A stretch of 8,123 bases of DNA. Source: CAZVAO01 sp964625175. GTDB lineage: Bacteria > Bacillota > UBA994 > PWPR01. Below are positions 1-5,979 of this stretch, in pieces (position 1 is the first letter of the stretch; each line of letters begins with the position of its first letter). The notes beneath the pieces are model-generated. The model made no database searches. It saw only the letters and a program-made list of their open reading frames with translations, and was not told where the DNA came from. A program made the translations under genes and the position numbers. The stretch covers positions 1 through 8,123 of the forward strand of contig CAZVAO010000104.1 of NCBI GenBank assembly GCA_964625175.1, read 5' to 3'.

Positions 1-417
1 AAGCAATATTTCGGCATACAGTCAGGGGGTAATGTTCTTTTAAATAATGTTGGCCAAATGGTAGAAGATACATTGCTCAGTTTACCGAATAGATTTGGAG
101 GAGTGGAGATTGACACGTATACTATTATGCCAGATCACGTGCATTTCATTATAGCGATTGATAATCTAGATATAGAACCTGTATTTGCGCTTCGGCGTAA
201 GAACACAGAGGCTGTTAAGACTGCATACACCATAGGAGATGTGGTTCGGGCGTTCAAGTCAAAAACAGCTGTTAAGTACATATCTGGTGTAAAAAATGGT
301 GTGTATAAGCCATTTCGTAAGCGAATATGGCAACGAAATTATTATGAACATATTATACGTGATATAGATGATTATCAGCGAATATGTAAATACATTGAGG
401 AAAACCCATTTCTTTAA
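1..417 (+). CDS. REP-associated tyrosine transposase (RAYT, Y1_Tnp family), 5'-truncated by window edge
   Basis: Single-strand DNA transposase-like enzyme of the IS200/IS605-related Y1 (HUH) family; RAYTs are thought to nick and move REP palindromes. The frame is open from base 1, so the ATG at 58 is internal (19 in-frame codons precede it) and the real start lies upstream; roughly 30-40 N-terminal residues are missing by comparison with the family. Seen: the HUH metal-binding motif in IMPDHVHFII (bases about 124-153), the conserved helix GDVVRAFKSKT, and the WQRNYYEHIIRD segment, whose tyrosine is the likely nucleophile. The protein stops at YIEENPFL, just short of the Trp/Asp usually following NP in the family, so the C-terminus is slightly short. 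G+C is low (24 of 60 bases at 61-120) compared with the neighbouring genes, which fits horizontal origin. A REP-like GTAG-hairpin follows the stop codon within two bases. It converges with the polA-like gene. Family call is firm; activity is not known. Confidence 0.9.
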   Translation, partial: KQYFGIQSGGNVLLNNVGQMVEDTLLSLPNRFGGVEIDTYTIMPDHVHFIIAIDNLDIEPVFALRRKNTEAVKTAYTIGDVVRAFKSKTAVKYISGVKNGVYKPFRKRIWQRNYYEHIIRDIDDYQRICKYIEENPFL

Positions 418-418
418 C

Positions 419-443
419 GTAGGGGTCGCCCTCGTGTCGACCC
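419..443 (+). repeat. REP-like palindrome: GTAG plus hairpin next to the RAYT gene
   Basis: GTAG (419-422) is followed directly by a 6-bp stem GGGTCG (423-428) / CGACCC (438-443) with a 9-nt loop. A GTAG or GGAG tetranucleotide 5' of an imperfect hairpin is the known form of REP sequences recognised by RAYTs, and the element lies one base after the RAYT stop codon. Assigning it as this RAYT's own REP is inference; only one copy is visible here. Confidence 0.65.
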
Positions 444-445
444 GT

Positions 446-552
446 AATTGGGTAAGTATAGATTAAATTGAATACAAGAAATCATTGGGCAATTTAATGC
501 AAGAAATCTTTATACAAAGCGATGTGAAGCGTCGCGCATGATTCTTATGATA
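446..552. other. Gene-free stretch after the REP-like hairpin
   Basis: AT-rich DNA with no supportable reading frame. The only structure I see is a short direct repeat, CAAGAAATC, at about 475-483 and 499-507. It lies between the REP-like hairpin and the terminator palindrome. Confidence 0.5.
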
Positions 553-599
553 AATAAAACAATAGACAGCAAAATTTATGTGCTGTCTATTGTTTTATT
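553..599. terminator. Perfect 19-bp inverted repeat, probable bidirectional terminator
   Basis: Arms 553-571 (AATAAAACAATAGACAGCA) and 581-599 (TGCTGTCTATTGTTTTATT) are exact reverse complements around a 9-nt loop. The A-rich outer left arm and T-rich outer right arm give a U-rich tail in both directions, although the T runs are broken by single A residues. It sits between the convergent RAYT and polA-like genes, where a shared terminator is expected. For the minus-strand operon the transcript would first have to cross the structured repeats at 612-935. Confidence 0.65.
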
Positions 600-611
600 A
601 AAGGATTCTGC

Positions 612-760
612 GAATATTCTCTGTCAAGGCGCGAGCATGTTTATGCCCGAAGTAATTCAATAGATGTGGGAAGGTCAAGGCGCGAGCATGTTTATGAAAT
701 GAGGCGTACGCCAGTACGTTGAAATTGCTGGAAACCTTCAGCAACACCAAATTACCCATT
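612..760. repeat. Structured intergenic repeat, copy 1
   Basis: Bases 612-705 match 787-880 at 93 of 94 positions (only 616 A versus 791 G), an offset of 175. The block itself holds two copies of a 23-nt motif beginning GTCAAGGCGCGAGCATG (623-645 and 674-696). Similarity to copy 2 stops exactly at the base of an apical hairpin, here CGTAC (705-709), loop GCCA, GTACG (714-718). Weak similarity returns at the right end (AGCAACAC at 740-747 and ATTACCCAT at 751-759). Further possible stems are GAAGGT (670-675) with ACCTTC (734-739), and TTGCTG (725-730) with CAGCAA (739-744). There is no coding potential and the orientation is unknown. Confidence 0.8.
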
Positions 761-779
761 TGCAAACATAACATAAGAG

Positions 780-935
780 GCTCGGAGAATGTTCTCTGTC
801 AAGGCGCGAGCATGTTTATGCCCGAAGTAATTCAATAGATGTGGGAAGGTCAAGGCGCGAGCATGTTTATGAAATGAGGCAATACGTATGGTATTGCGAA
901 TAAGTAAACATCCGAGCAACACAGAGATTACCCAT
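780..935. repeat. Structured intergenic repeat, copy 2
   Basis: The 94-nt block 787-880 repeats copy 1. The 23-nt motif lies at 798-820 and 849-871, giving four copies across both units with spacings of 51, 124 and 51. The right half differs from copy 1 but keeps the fold: apical stem GCAATAC (879-885), loop GTATG, GTATTGC (891-897); inner stem ATGTTTA (863-869) with TAAACAT (905-911); then AGCAACAC at 915-922 and ATTACCCAT at 927-935. Other possible pairings are GCTCGGA plus TGTT (780-786, 790-793) with AACATCCGAGC (907-917), and TCTCTGT (793-799) with ACAGAGA (921-927). Not all of these can form together. Confidence 0.8.
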
Positions 936-954
936 ATATTGAATTACTTTTCGG
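822..954. repeat. Inverted repeat between structured repeat copy 2 and the polA 3' end
   Basis: The left arm 822-845 and right arm 931-954 are inverted copies with small indels. The longest exact block is AAGTAATTCAATA (825-837) against TATTGAATTACTT (937-949). The right arm contains the stop codon (944-946) and last codons of the polA-like gene. The same left arm occurs in copy 1 (exact block at 650-662). In the polA mRNA this would make a long 3' stem enclosing the smaller hairpins. Confidence 0.7.
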
Positions 955-2746
955 ACCAATTTGGGGCGATTAAGACATCCGCCACAATCGGCACTTTCTT
1001 AATAAAATGATGCCCCGCATCTTCCATCGAGTTCCTGACAATCTCTGCAATGACAGCGGCGTCTTGCTCTAGGCATTCGACGACGATTTCATCGTGGACG
1101 CAGTTGACGATTTTGCCTGAGGTGCCTTGCAGGCGCTCATGGAGGATGGTCAGTGCGAGTTTGAGGATGTCTGCCCCTGTCCCCTGCACGGGGGTATTAT
1201 AGAGCTCAGAGATGAAGCGTTTATCGGTTTTATAATAGCGTTTGCGGCCACTGAGGGTGGCATTGAAGGTGACCTGGTCCATCGTGCGGCGAATGCGGCG
1301 ATGCCAATCAGCGATGCCTTGATAGGTGCGGAAGAAGGAGGACTTGATGTATTCGGCCTCTGCTAGGGTCATCTCTACACCATAGGATCCTTTGGCATAG
1401 CGCACGAGTCCTTGGGCACCCATCCCATAGACTAAGCCAAAATTGACAGCTTTGGCCTTTTGCCGTTCTTCTCTGGTGATGTCTTCTGGCTTTTTATCTG
1501 AGAAGAGGGACGCAGTGAGGCGGTGAATATCCTGCCCTTCCCGATAGGCCGCGATCATGGCTGGATCCTCGCTGATTTCTGCGATAATGCGCAATTCAAT
1601 CTGGCTGTAGTCGGCAATAATGAGCTTATGGCCCGGTGGTGCGGCGACAATCGAGCGAATATCGCTGCGACGCGGCATATTCTGCATGTTGGGGTTACCA
1701 CACGACATGCGACCGCTGGAAGCCCCCATCTGATGAAAATCAGAATGCACGCGATGGGTAACTGGATTAATATTGGCACGCAAGGGCTGGAGCGCACTCG
1801 ATATGATCTTGAGAAGCGATTTATATTGCTGAAGAAGCTCGATTTCAGGGTGATCTACAACGAATTCCCGCAACGCAGACTCCCGCGTGCTGTCGGCGTT
1901 GATCCCCCGCTTTTTCAAGGCCTGATTCAACTGCTGGGGTGATTGCAGATTAATATCACCAAAGTATTGACGCAATTGGAACTCGTAGCTAACCGCTTGT
2001 TCACTGAGTTTGTTAAACTGTTGATCGAGTAAGTCTAAATCGATATAGACCCCGTTAAACATCATGGATGCCATCGCCCGCGTGCAATCAAATTCCAGTT
2101 TCGCAACTTCAACTAAGGCCTCAGACTGCAATTTGGGAATCTGGCTTTTGCGCAAATCCAATAAAACCGCCGCGTCTTTCGCGGCATAATCGTATTGAAT
2201 CCCACTCAATGTCGATGACGACCAATTGCTCTGCTGCATGGTCTTGCTGAGGTAGAAGCCCAATTCGCGCTCCACTACTTTGTCTAAGCCGTGGCGATAG
2301 CCGAAGCCATTGCCCAGCAAGCGACTGGCTAACATAGTATCATAAATGCCACAGAATGACATTCGGTGCTTGTTTTCGAGGAATTTAAGCTCAAAAACGG
2401 CATTATGGATGACTTTGACGGGCCAACGGGCGGCAAAAAGCGGTGCCAGAAACTGCAAATCCGTGACTTGGCTACAGTCGATGATGTAAACCGGATGCCC
2501 CTCTGCCGCGATTTGCACTAAGCGAACCGCATCTTCATGAGGGTCTAAACCACTGGTCTCGATATCTAGCCCGATCGCACGGGTCTGCATGAGCTCAGGC
2601 AGGACAGCCGTAAATTGACTCTCCTCCGTGATGAGTTGCCATTGGGGGGTCGGGTAAGCGGGCAGGTTGGAGCCTACTTGCGTGTTGATACTGGCAAAGC
2701 CTAATTGTCCACGCTCATTCATCGAAATCTCTTTACCTTTTTTCAA
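944..2746 (-). CDS. DNA polymerase I-like 3'-5' exonuclease/polymerase without the 5' nuclease domain
   Basis: Template-directed DNA polymerase of family A with proofreading domain, probably cytosolic repair or gap filling. At 600 residues it is about two thirds of a full PolA (roughly 870-930): the N-terminal 5' nuclease (FEN) domain is absent, as in a known group of short PolA proteins. Exonuclease domain about 40-215: Exo I D61-x-E63 in GLDIETSG, Exo II N115-x3-E119 in HNAVFELKFL, D136 in YDTMLASRLL, Exo III Y187-x3-D191. The usual Exo II aspartate (D424 in E. coli Klenow) is Glu here. Polymerase domain about 216-596: SSGRMSCGNPNMQNMPRR (344-360), motif A DYSQIELR (D379), O-helix R428/K432/F436 before GLVYGMG, NTPVQGTGADI (518-527), and motif C VHDEIVVE (H551, D552). 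All polymerase catalytic residues are present, so it should be active. The TTG start is favoured by GAGGGGGG six bases upstream; an ATG at codon 9 (2722) is the alternative. It lies 32 nt after the TDE2712-like gene, probably one operon. Not named polA because the genome may carry a full-length one. Confidence 0.93.
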   Translation of the reverse strand: MKKGKEISMNERGQLGFASINTQVGSNLPAYPTPQWQLITEESQFTAVLPELMQTRAIGLDIETSGLDPHEDAVRLVQIAAEGHPVYIIDCSQVTDLQFLAPLFAARWPVKVIHNAVFELKFLENKHRMSFCGIYDTMLASRLLGNGFGYRHGLDKVVERELGFYLSKTMQQSNWSSSTLSGIQYDYAAKDAAVLLDLRKSQIPKLQSEALVEVAKLEFDCTRAMASMMFNGVYIDLDLLDQQFNKLSEQAVSYEFQLRQYFGDINLQSPQQLNQALKKRGINADSTRESALREFVVDHPEIELLQQYKSLLKIISSALQPLRANINPVTHRVHSDFHQMGASSGRMSCGNPNMQNMPRRSDIRSIVAAPPGHKLIIADYSQIELRIIAEISEDPAMIAAYREGQDIHRLTASLFSDKKPEDITREERQKAKAVNFGLVYGMGAQGLVRYAKGSYGVEMTLAEAEYIKSSFFRTYQGIADWHRRIRRTMDQVTFNATLSGRKRYYKTDKRFISELYNTPVQGTGADILKLALTILHERLQGTSGKIVNCVHDEIVVECLEQDAAVIAEIVRNSMEDAGHHFIKKVPIVADVLIAPNWSEK

Positions 2747-2752
2747 TAGCTA

Positions 2753-2760
2753 CCCCCCTC
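2753..2760 (-). promoter_or_regulatory. Ribosome binding site supporting the TTG start of the polA-like gene
   Basis: On the minus strand GAGGGGGG is followed by a 6-nt spacer and TTG. The downstream ATG at 2722 has only a weak GAG-type match in front of it, so the TTG start is preferred. Confidence 0.55.
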
Positions 2761-2778
2761 TCTCTGTCATCCGCAAAA

Positions 2779-3303
2779 CTACATTTGACTGATGGCTTCC
2801 TTGACAAAATCCTTGACGCTTTGACCCTCAAACTGCACTAAATCGAAGTCCATAAAATCTAGTTGGATCTTGAAGAAGTTCATGAGGAGCTTATTTTCTG
2901 CGATTTGATAGCTGACATTGTGCATCGGTAAGATGACAATCTCTACGTCGCTGTAAGGCAAGTCTTTATCAGCAAGTTCTGCAACGATTTCGGAGAGATT
3001 TAAAGTTTTAACGGGTTTAACCATGGCGCGCATGATGTCGAAATCGTCCATCATCCACATGTTGTTGTTCCAAAACTTGCGTTCCGTTTTATTGCCGCTG
3101 AAAATCTCACGATTCGTGATGGCGCTTAAGGCGCGGCGCACGGATTCTGCATTAAATTCCTCGTCGTAGGTGAGCTGCATCATGGGATGATCGGCAATCG
3201 TCATGAGATAGGCTTCGCCAATTTTCTCGCCCTCTTTGCTGGCTTCCCAGAAATAGATCATGCTTTCTAAGACGTTAAGGTTAATCGTAATATCTTTTAA
3301 CAT
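2779..3303 (-). CDS. Small acidic protein resembling the TDE2712 family, function unknown
   Basis: A 174-residue soluble protein beginning MLKDITINLNVLESM, with no signal peptide or membrane segment. I recognise, from memory only, a resemblance to the TDE2712 family of uncharacterised proteins in Firmicutes and spirochaetes: the FWEASKEGEKIGEAYLM stretch, DEEFNAESVRRALSAITNRE, and FWNNNMWMMDD. The centre is rich in Asn, Trp and Met, the C-terminal half in Asp/Glu and hydrophobics (FFKIQLDFMDFDLVQFEG), and the protein ends in a short amphipathic helix (VKDFVKEAISQM). No catalytic motif is visible. The first in-frame ATG (3312) has its AAAGG abutting the start codon, whereas the ATG at 3303 has the same AAAGG at 9 nt, so I use 3303. 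It ends in TAG 32 nt before the polA-like start. Co-transcription is likely, but a functional link to DNA synthesis is speculation. Confidence 0.85.
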   Translation of the reverse strand: MLKDITINLNVLESMIYFWEASKEGEKIGEAYLMTIADHPMMQLTYDEEFNAESVRRALSAITNREIFSGNKTERKFWNNNMWMMDDFDIMRAMVKPVKTLNLSEIVAELADKDLPYSDVEIVILPMHNVSYQIAENKLLMNFFKIQLDFMDFDLVQFEGQSVKDFVKEAISQM

Positions 3304-3443
3304 TTTTGACATCCTTTATCCATTGGTATTTGATCCTGCCCATGCGGATTGCCCCACAAGCAAGGATCCCTTTTCAGAGCGTTATCCTCCGAGACCTTTA
3401 AGAAGTCACCGCTTGGATTCGACCCAGCGGATATCGCTCTTCT
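3304..3443 (-). other. About 140-nt 5' leader of the minus-strand operon, with hairpins
   Basis: Between the predicted minus-strand promoter and the TDE2712-like start. It contains an 8-position hairpin, 3409-3416 with 3423-3430 (CCGCTTGG / CCCAGCGG, one T-C mismatch, 6-nt loop), and a longer-range pair GATCCT (3332-3337) / AGGATC (3363-3368). I do not recognise a riboswitch, T-box or ribosomal leader consensus, and no terminator-like hairpin with a U tract precedes the gene. Confidence 0.4.
3313..3317 (-). promoter_or_regulatory. Ribosome binding site deciding the TDE2712-like start
   Basis: AAAGG on the minus strand lies 9 nt before the ATG at 3303 and 0 nt before the upstream in-frame ATG at 3312. 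Only the first spacing allows normal initiation. Confidence 0.65.
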
Positions 3444-3450
3444 AGCCTGT

Positions 3451-3479
3451 ATAATAACACCTCATTTCGCAGGCGACAA
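3451..3479 (-). promoter_or_regulatory. Sigma-A-type promoter for the TDE2712-like/polA-like operon
   Basis: On the minus strand: -35 TTGTCG (3474-3479, 4 of 6), 17-nt spacer, -10 TATTAT (3451-3456, 5 of 6). Because of the local symmetry the plus strand reads a perfect TATAAT at 3450-3455, but without a -35 box at the right distance. Confidence 0.55.
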
Positions 3480-3493
3480 CTATTCCTCGGAAT

Positions 3494-3521
3494 TTGTTTA
3501 GGTTTCGACCGATTATATGTT
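3494..3521 (+). promoter_or_regulatory. Possible tex promoter
   Basis: TTGTTT (3494-3499), 16-nt spacer, TATGTT (3516-3521), in an AT-rich stretch ending 36 nt before the tex start. An alternative -10 is TAAGAT at 3521-3526. Each match is weak; the position just upstream of tex is the main support. Confidence 0.35.
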
Positions 3522-3557
3522 AAGATATTTATGCGAAATTAGAAACGGAGAACAATT

Positions 3558-5705
3558 ATGACTATCAATCAATTAATCGCTCATGAATTACAAATTAAAG
3601 AAACTCAAGTGCAAGCTGTTGTTGACTTACTGGATGCCAGCAATACGGTGCCCTTTATTGCACGCTACCGCAAAGAAGTCACGGGTGGGCTCGATGAGGA
3701 ACAAATTTTTGCCATAGAAGAGAAGATGAATCATTTCCGCAAGCTGGAGAAGCGGCGCGAGGATATCTTACGCATTATTGAGGAGCGCGACAAACTGACT
3801 CCAGATCTTAAAGATCAACTCATGCAAGCCACGAGCTTGCAAGCCCTCGAGGACCTCTATTTGCCCTATAAAGAGCGGCGGCGCACGTTGGCTACAATCG
3901 CTTGCGAAAACGGTTTAGAACCCTTGGCGATGCTATTATGGGACCAGGAAGGGGCCATCGATCCCCAGGAAGCAGCGCAGGCTTACTTGAACCCTGAGGT
4001 CGGTCTGGAAACGGTTGACAGCGTATTAGATGGGGTCACCGCCATCCTCAGTGAAAAGATTAGCGAGACCGCCAAGTTCCGTCAGATCACGCGTTCCCTG
4101 ACGGCAGGCTATGGTATTATCGAGACCGTCATTCCCGAAGAAACAGACCCTTCGGTCTACGACACCTATAAAGCCTTTAGCCAAGCCATTACCGATATTC
4201 AGCCGCATCGCGTCTTGGCCATCAACCGCGGTGAGCGCGAAAAGATTCTTAAGGTTAAGATCGACACCCCGCAAGAAGATATCCTCAAACGCCTAGAGCG
4301 GGAGATTATTGTGACCGAGTTCGAGCCGTTGCGCCTCTTTCTGAGTGGAGTCATCGATGCTTCCTATAAAAAATCGCTGAAACCCGCTATTGAGCGCGAA
4401 ATTCGCAATGCGCTAACTGAAACGGCTGAGAGCCATTCCATTAAGTCTTTCCAACTTAACCTGCGCCAATTGCTGATGCAACAGCCGATTGCGGATTTGG
4501 TCATTATGGGTGTTGACCCTGCCTATCGTACGGGCTGCAAAATCTGCGTCATTGATGCGATTGGTGAGGTTTTAGATTTGACAACCATCTACCCTCATCA
4601 ACCCCATAACAAAGTGCAAGCCTCTAATATGGCGGTACAGCGGATGATTGATCAATACGGGGTGAAGCTTATCGTTATTGGGAATGGTACGGCTAGCCGA
4701 GAGACGGAGCAATTTATTGTGGATCTGATCGAAGATCAACAGGAAATCGCCTATTTGATTGTTTCTGAGTCGGGGGCCTCTGTCTATTCGGCCTCTGCAC
4801 TCGCCCGCGAAGAGTTCCCTGACCTTGATGTTTCCATGCGGGGTGCTATCTCGATTGCCCGCCGCATCTTAGACCCGCTGGCTGAATTGGTTAAGATTGA
4901 TCCGAAGGCCATCGGCGTAGGGATGTATCAGCACGATGTCAACCAGAAGGTACTCGCCTCTGCACTTGGTCAAACGGTTACATCCTGTGTGAACCAAGTT
5001 GGCGTTGATCTCAATACGGCTTCCAGTGCCCTGCTCAATTATATCTCGGGTATTAATAAGACGATTGCCAAGAATATTGTCAACTACCGCAGTGAGAATG
5101 GTATCTTTACGGGGGTCAAAGACCTGAAGAAGGTGCCGCGGCTTGGGGCGAAGGCCTTTGAGCAATGTGCGGGCTTTATCCGGATTCGCCAGAGTAAGGA
5201 ATTCCTGGATAATACGGGCGTTCATCCCGAGTCTTATCCAGTGGCCAAAGCCCTGCTTAAGAAGCTGGGCGTCACTGAGGCGGAAATCAAAGAAGGCAAG
5301 GACGCCTGGGCAAGTAAGTTGCAGCAAGCCTCTCTAAGGGAATTGGCCGAGGAGCTGGGTGCCGGTTTACCGACCTTAAAGGATATTATTGCCGAGTTGC
5401 AGCGTCCAGGGCATGATCCTAGAAGCTCGATGCCGAAGCCTGTGTTTAGTCGTGAGGTCGTGACGATGGAGCAGCTGGCAGAAGGGCAAATCTTACAGGG
5501 TACGGTCCGCAATGTGGTCGACTTTGGGGCCTTTGTGGATATCGGCGTGAAGCAAGACGGGCTCGTCCACATCAGCCAGATGAGCAATAAATTCATTCGC
5601 CATCCTCAGGAAGTCGTTAGCGTTGGCCAAACAGTGAAGGTTAAAGTGCTCGCGGTTGATCTGAAGAAGAAGCGCATTTCCCTCTCCATGAAATCACTGA
5701 ATTAG
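3558..5705 (+). CDS. tex: Tex family transcription accessory protein with S1 RNA-binding domain
   Basis: Cytosolic nucleic-acid-binding protein related to eukaryotic Spt6; Tex proteins associate with the transcription machinery, affect toxin and other gene expression, and have been linked to RNA binding. 715 residues, within the usual range, with all domains present. Tex N-terminal helical/HTH region about 5-190 with the signatures VPFIARYRKEVTGGLDEEQI (31-50) and LEDLYLPYKERRRTLATIA (97-115). YqgF/RNase H-like fold about 315-440, starting VIMGVDPAYRTG, with IGNGTASRETE (374-384). GVGMYQHDV at 453-461. Helix-hairpin-helix region about 490-560 (GINKTIAKNIVNYR, VPRLGAKAFEQCAGFIRI). S1 domain about 643-713 (GTVRNVVDFGAFVDIG, DGLVHISQMS, KRISLSMK). 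The ATG has GGAG at 7 nt. Transcribed alone: divergent from the polA-like operon and closed by a terminator 52 nt downstream. Nothing looks truncated or frameshifted. Confidence 0.97.
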   Translation: MTINQLIAHELQIKETQVQAVVDLLDASNTVPFIARYRKEVTGGLDEEQIFAIEEKMNHFRKLEKRREDILRIIEERDKLTPDLKDQLMQATSLQALEDLYLPYKERRRTLATIACENGLEPLAMLLWDQEGAIDPQEAAQAYLNPEVGLETVDSVLDGVTAILSEKISETAKFRQITRSLTAGYGIIETVIPEETDPSVYDTYKAFSQAITDIQPHRVLAINRGEREKILKVKIDTPQEDILKRLEREIIVTEFEPLRLFLSGVIDASYKKSLKPAIEREIRNALTETAESHSIKSFQLNLRQLLMQQPIADLVIMGVDPAYRTGCKICVIDAIGEVLDLTTIYPHQPHNKVQASNMAVQRMIDQYGVKLIVIGNGTASRETEQFIVDLIEDQQEIAYLIVSESGASVYSASALAREEFPDLDVSMRGAISIARRILDPLAELVKIDPKAIGVGMYQHDVNQKVLASALGQTVTSCVNQVGVDLNTASSALLNYISGINKTIAKNIVNYRSENGIFTGVKDLKKVPRLGAKAFEQCAGFIRIRQSKEFLDNTGVHPESYPVAKALLKKLGVTEAEIKEGKDAWASKLQQASLRELAEELGAGLPTLKDIIAELQRPGHDPRSSMPKPVFSREVVTMEQLAEGQILQGTVRNVVDFGAFVDIGVKQDGLVHISQMSNKFIRHPQEVVSVGQTVKVKVLAVDLKKKRISLSMKSLN

Positions 5706-5756
5706 GCACTTTTAAAGCGATTTTTTTGATGAAATATTCATGTTTTGCAGTTTACG

Positions 5757-5784
5757 AAGGGCGGACCTAGAGTTCGCCTTTTTT
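5757..5784 (+). terminator. Intrinsic terminator of tex
   Basis: GGCGGAC (5760-5766), 5-nt loop, GTTCGCC (5772-5778) with one G-U pair, extendable by A-T/G-T pairs at the base, followed by six T (5779-5784). It starts 52 nt after the tex stop codon. Confidence 0.9.
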
Positions 5785-5903
5785 GTGCTTCAGTTTCTCA
5801 CTATTTTCACTGCATGGAGCCTAGACCCATAAAAGGATTGCGGCGCGTTCCCCTTAAACTGTCTAGCACGTTATAATTGTTGTAAAAATGCGCCAAACTT
5901 CCT

Positions 5904-5932
5904 TTGTCATCCACCCCATTTACGGTTATAAT
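5904..5932 (+). promoter_or_regulatory. Strong sigma-A-type promoter for the MFS gene
   Basis: TTGTCA (5904-5909, 5 of 6), 17-nt spacer, TATAAT (5927-5932, 6 of 6). The start codon follows 47 nt after the -10 box. GAGTGGT at 5967-5973 is the probable ribosome binding site, 6 nt before the ATG; AGGAAAG at 5961-5967 is a less well spaced alternative. No operator palindrome is evident. Confidence 0.8.
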
Positions 5933-5979
5933 AGCTATAACATACACGGCAGTCGCTGTCAGGAAAGAGTGGTAACTCA

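Noticed and set aside
58..417. ATG at 58 as the start of the transposase
   Set aside because: The frame is open to base 1 and the upstream residues fit the RAYT family, so the start lies outside the window.
623..871. Four copies of a 23-nt motif could suggest a CRISPR array
   Set aside because: Spacings are 51, 124 and 51 nt, the 28-nt intervals in the two units are identical to each other, and no cas gene is present. It is a duplicated palindromic element.
1127..1942. Plus-strand frames inside the polA-like gene (1127-1366, 1523-1942)
   Set aside because: They lie antisense to conserved polymerase motifs, show no family resemblance and lack ribosome binding sites.
3304..3443. Known riboswitch or T-box in the minus-strand leader
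   Set aside because: I find none of the conserved core motifs I know and no antiterminator/terminator pair before the gene.
3260..3445. Plus-strand 61-codon frame in the divergent promoter region
   Set aside because: It overlaps the start of the TDE2712-like gene on the other strand, has no convincing ribosome binding site and no recognisable protein features.
4869..5596. Minus-strand frames inside tex (4869-5327, 5234-5596)
   Set aside because: They are antisense to conserved Tex HhH and S1 coding sequence; their composition follows from tex codon use.
5872..5877. A second TATAAT upstream of the MFS gene
   Set aside because: No acceptable -35 box at 16-18 nt; the promoter at 5904-5932 is much better and nearer the gene.
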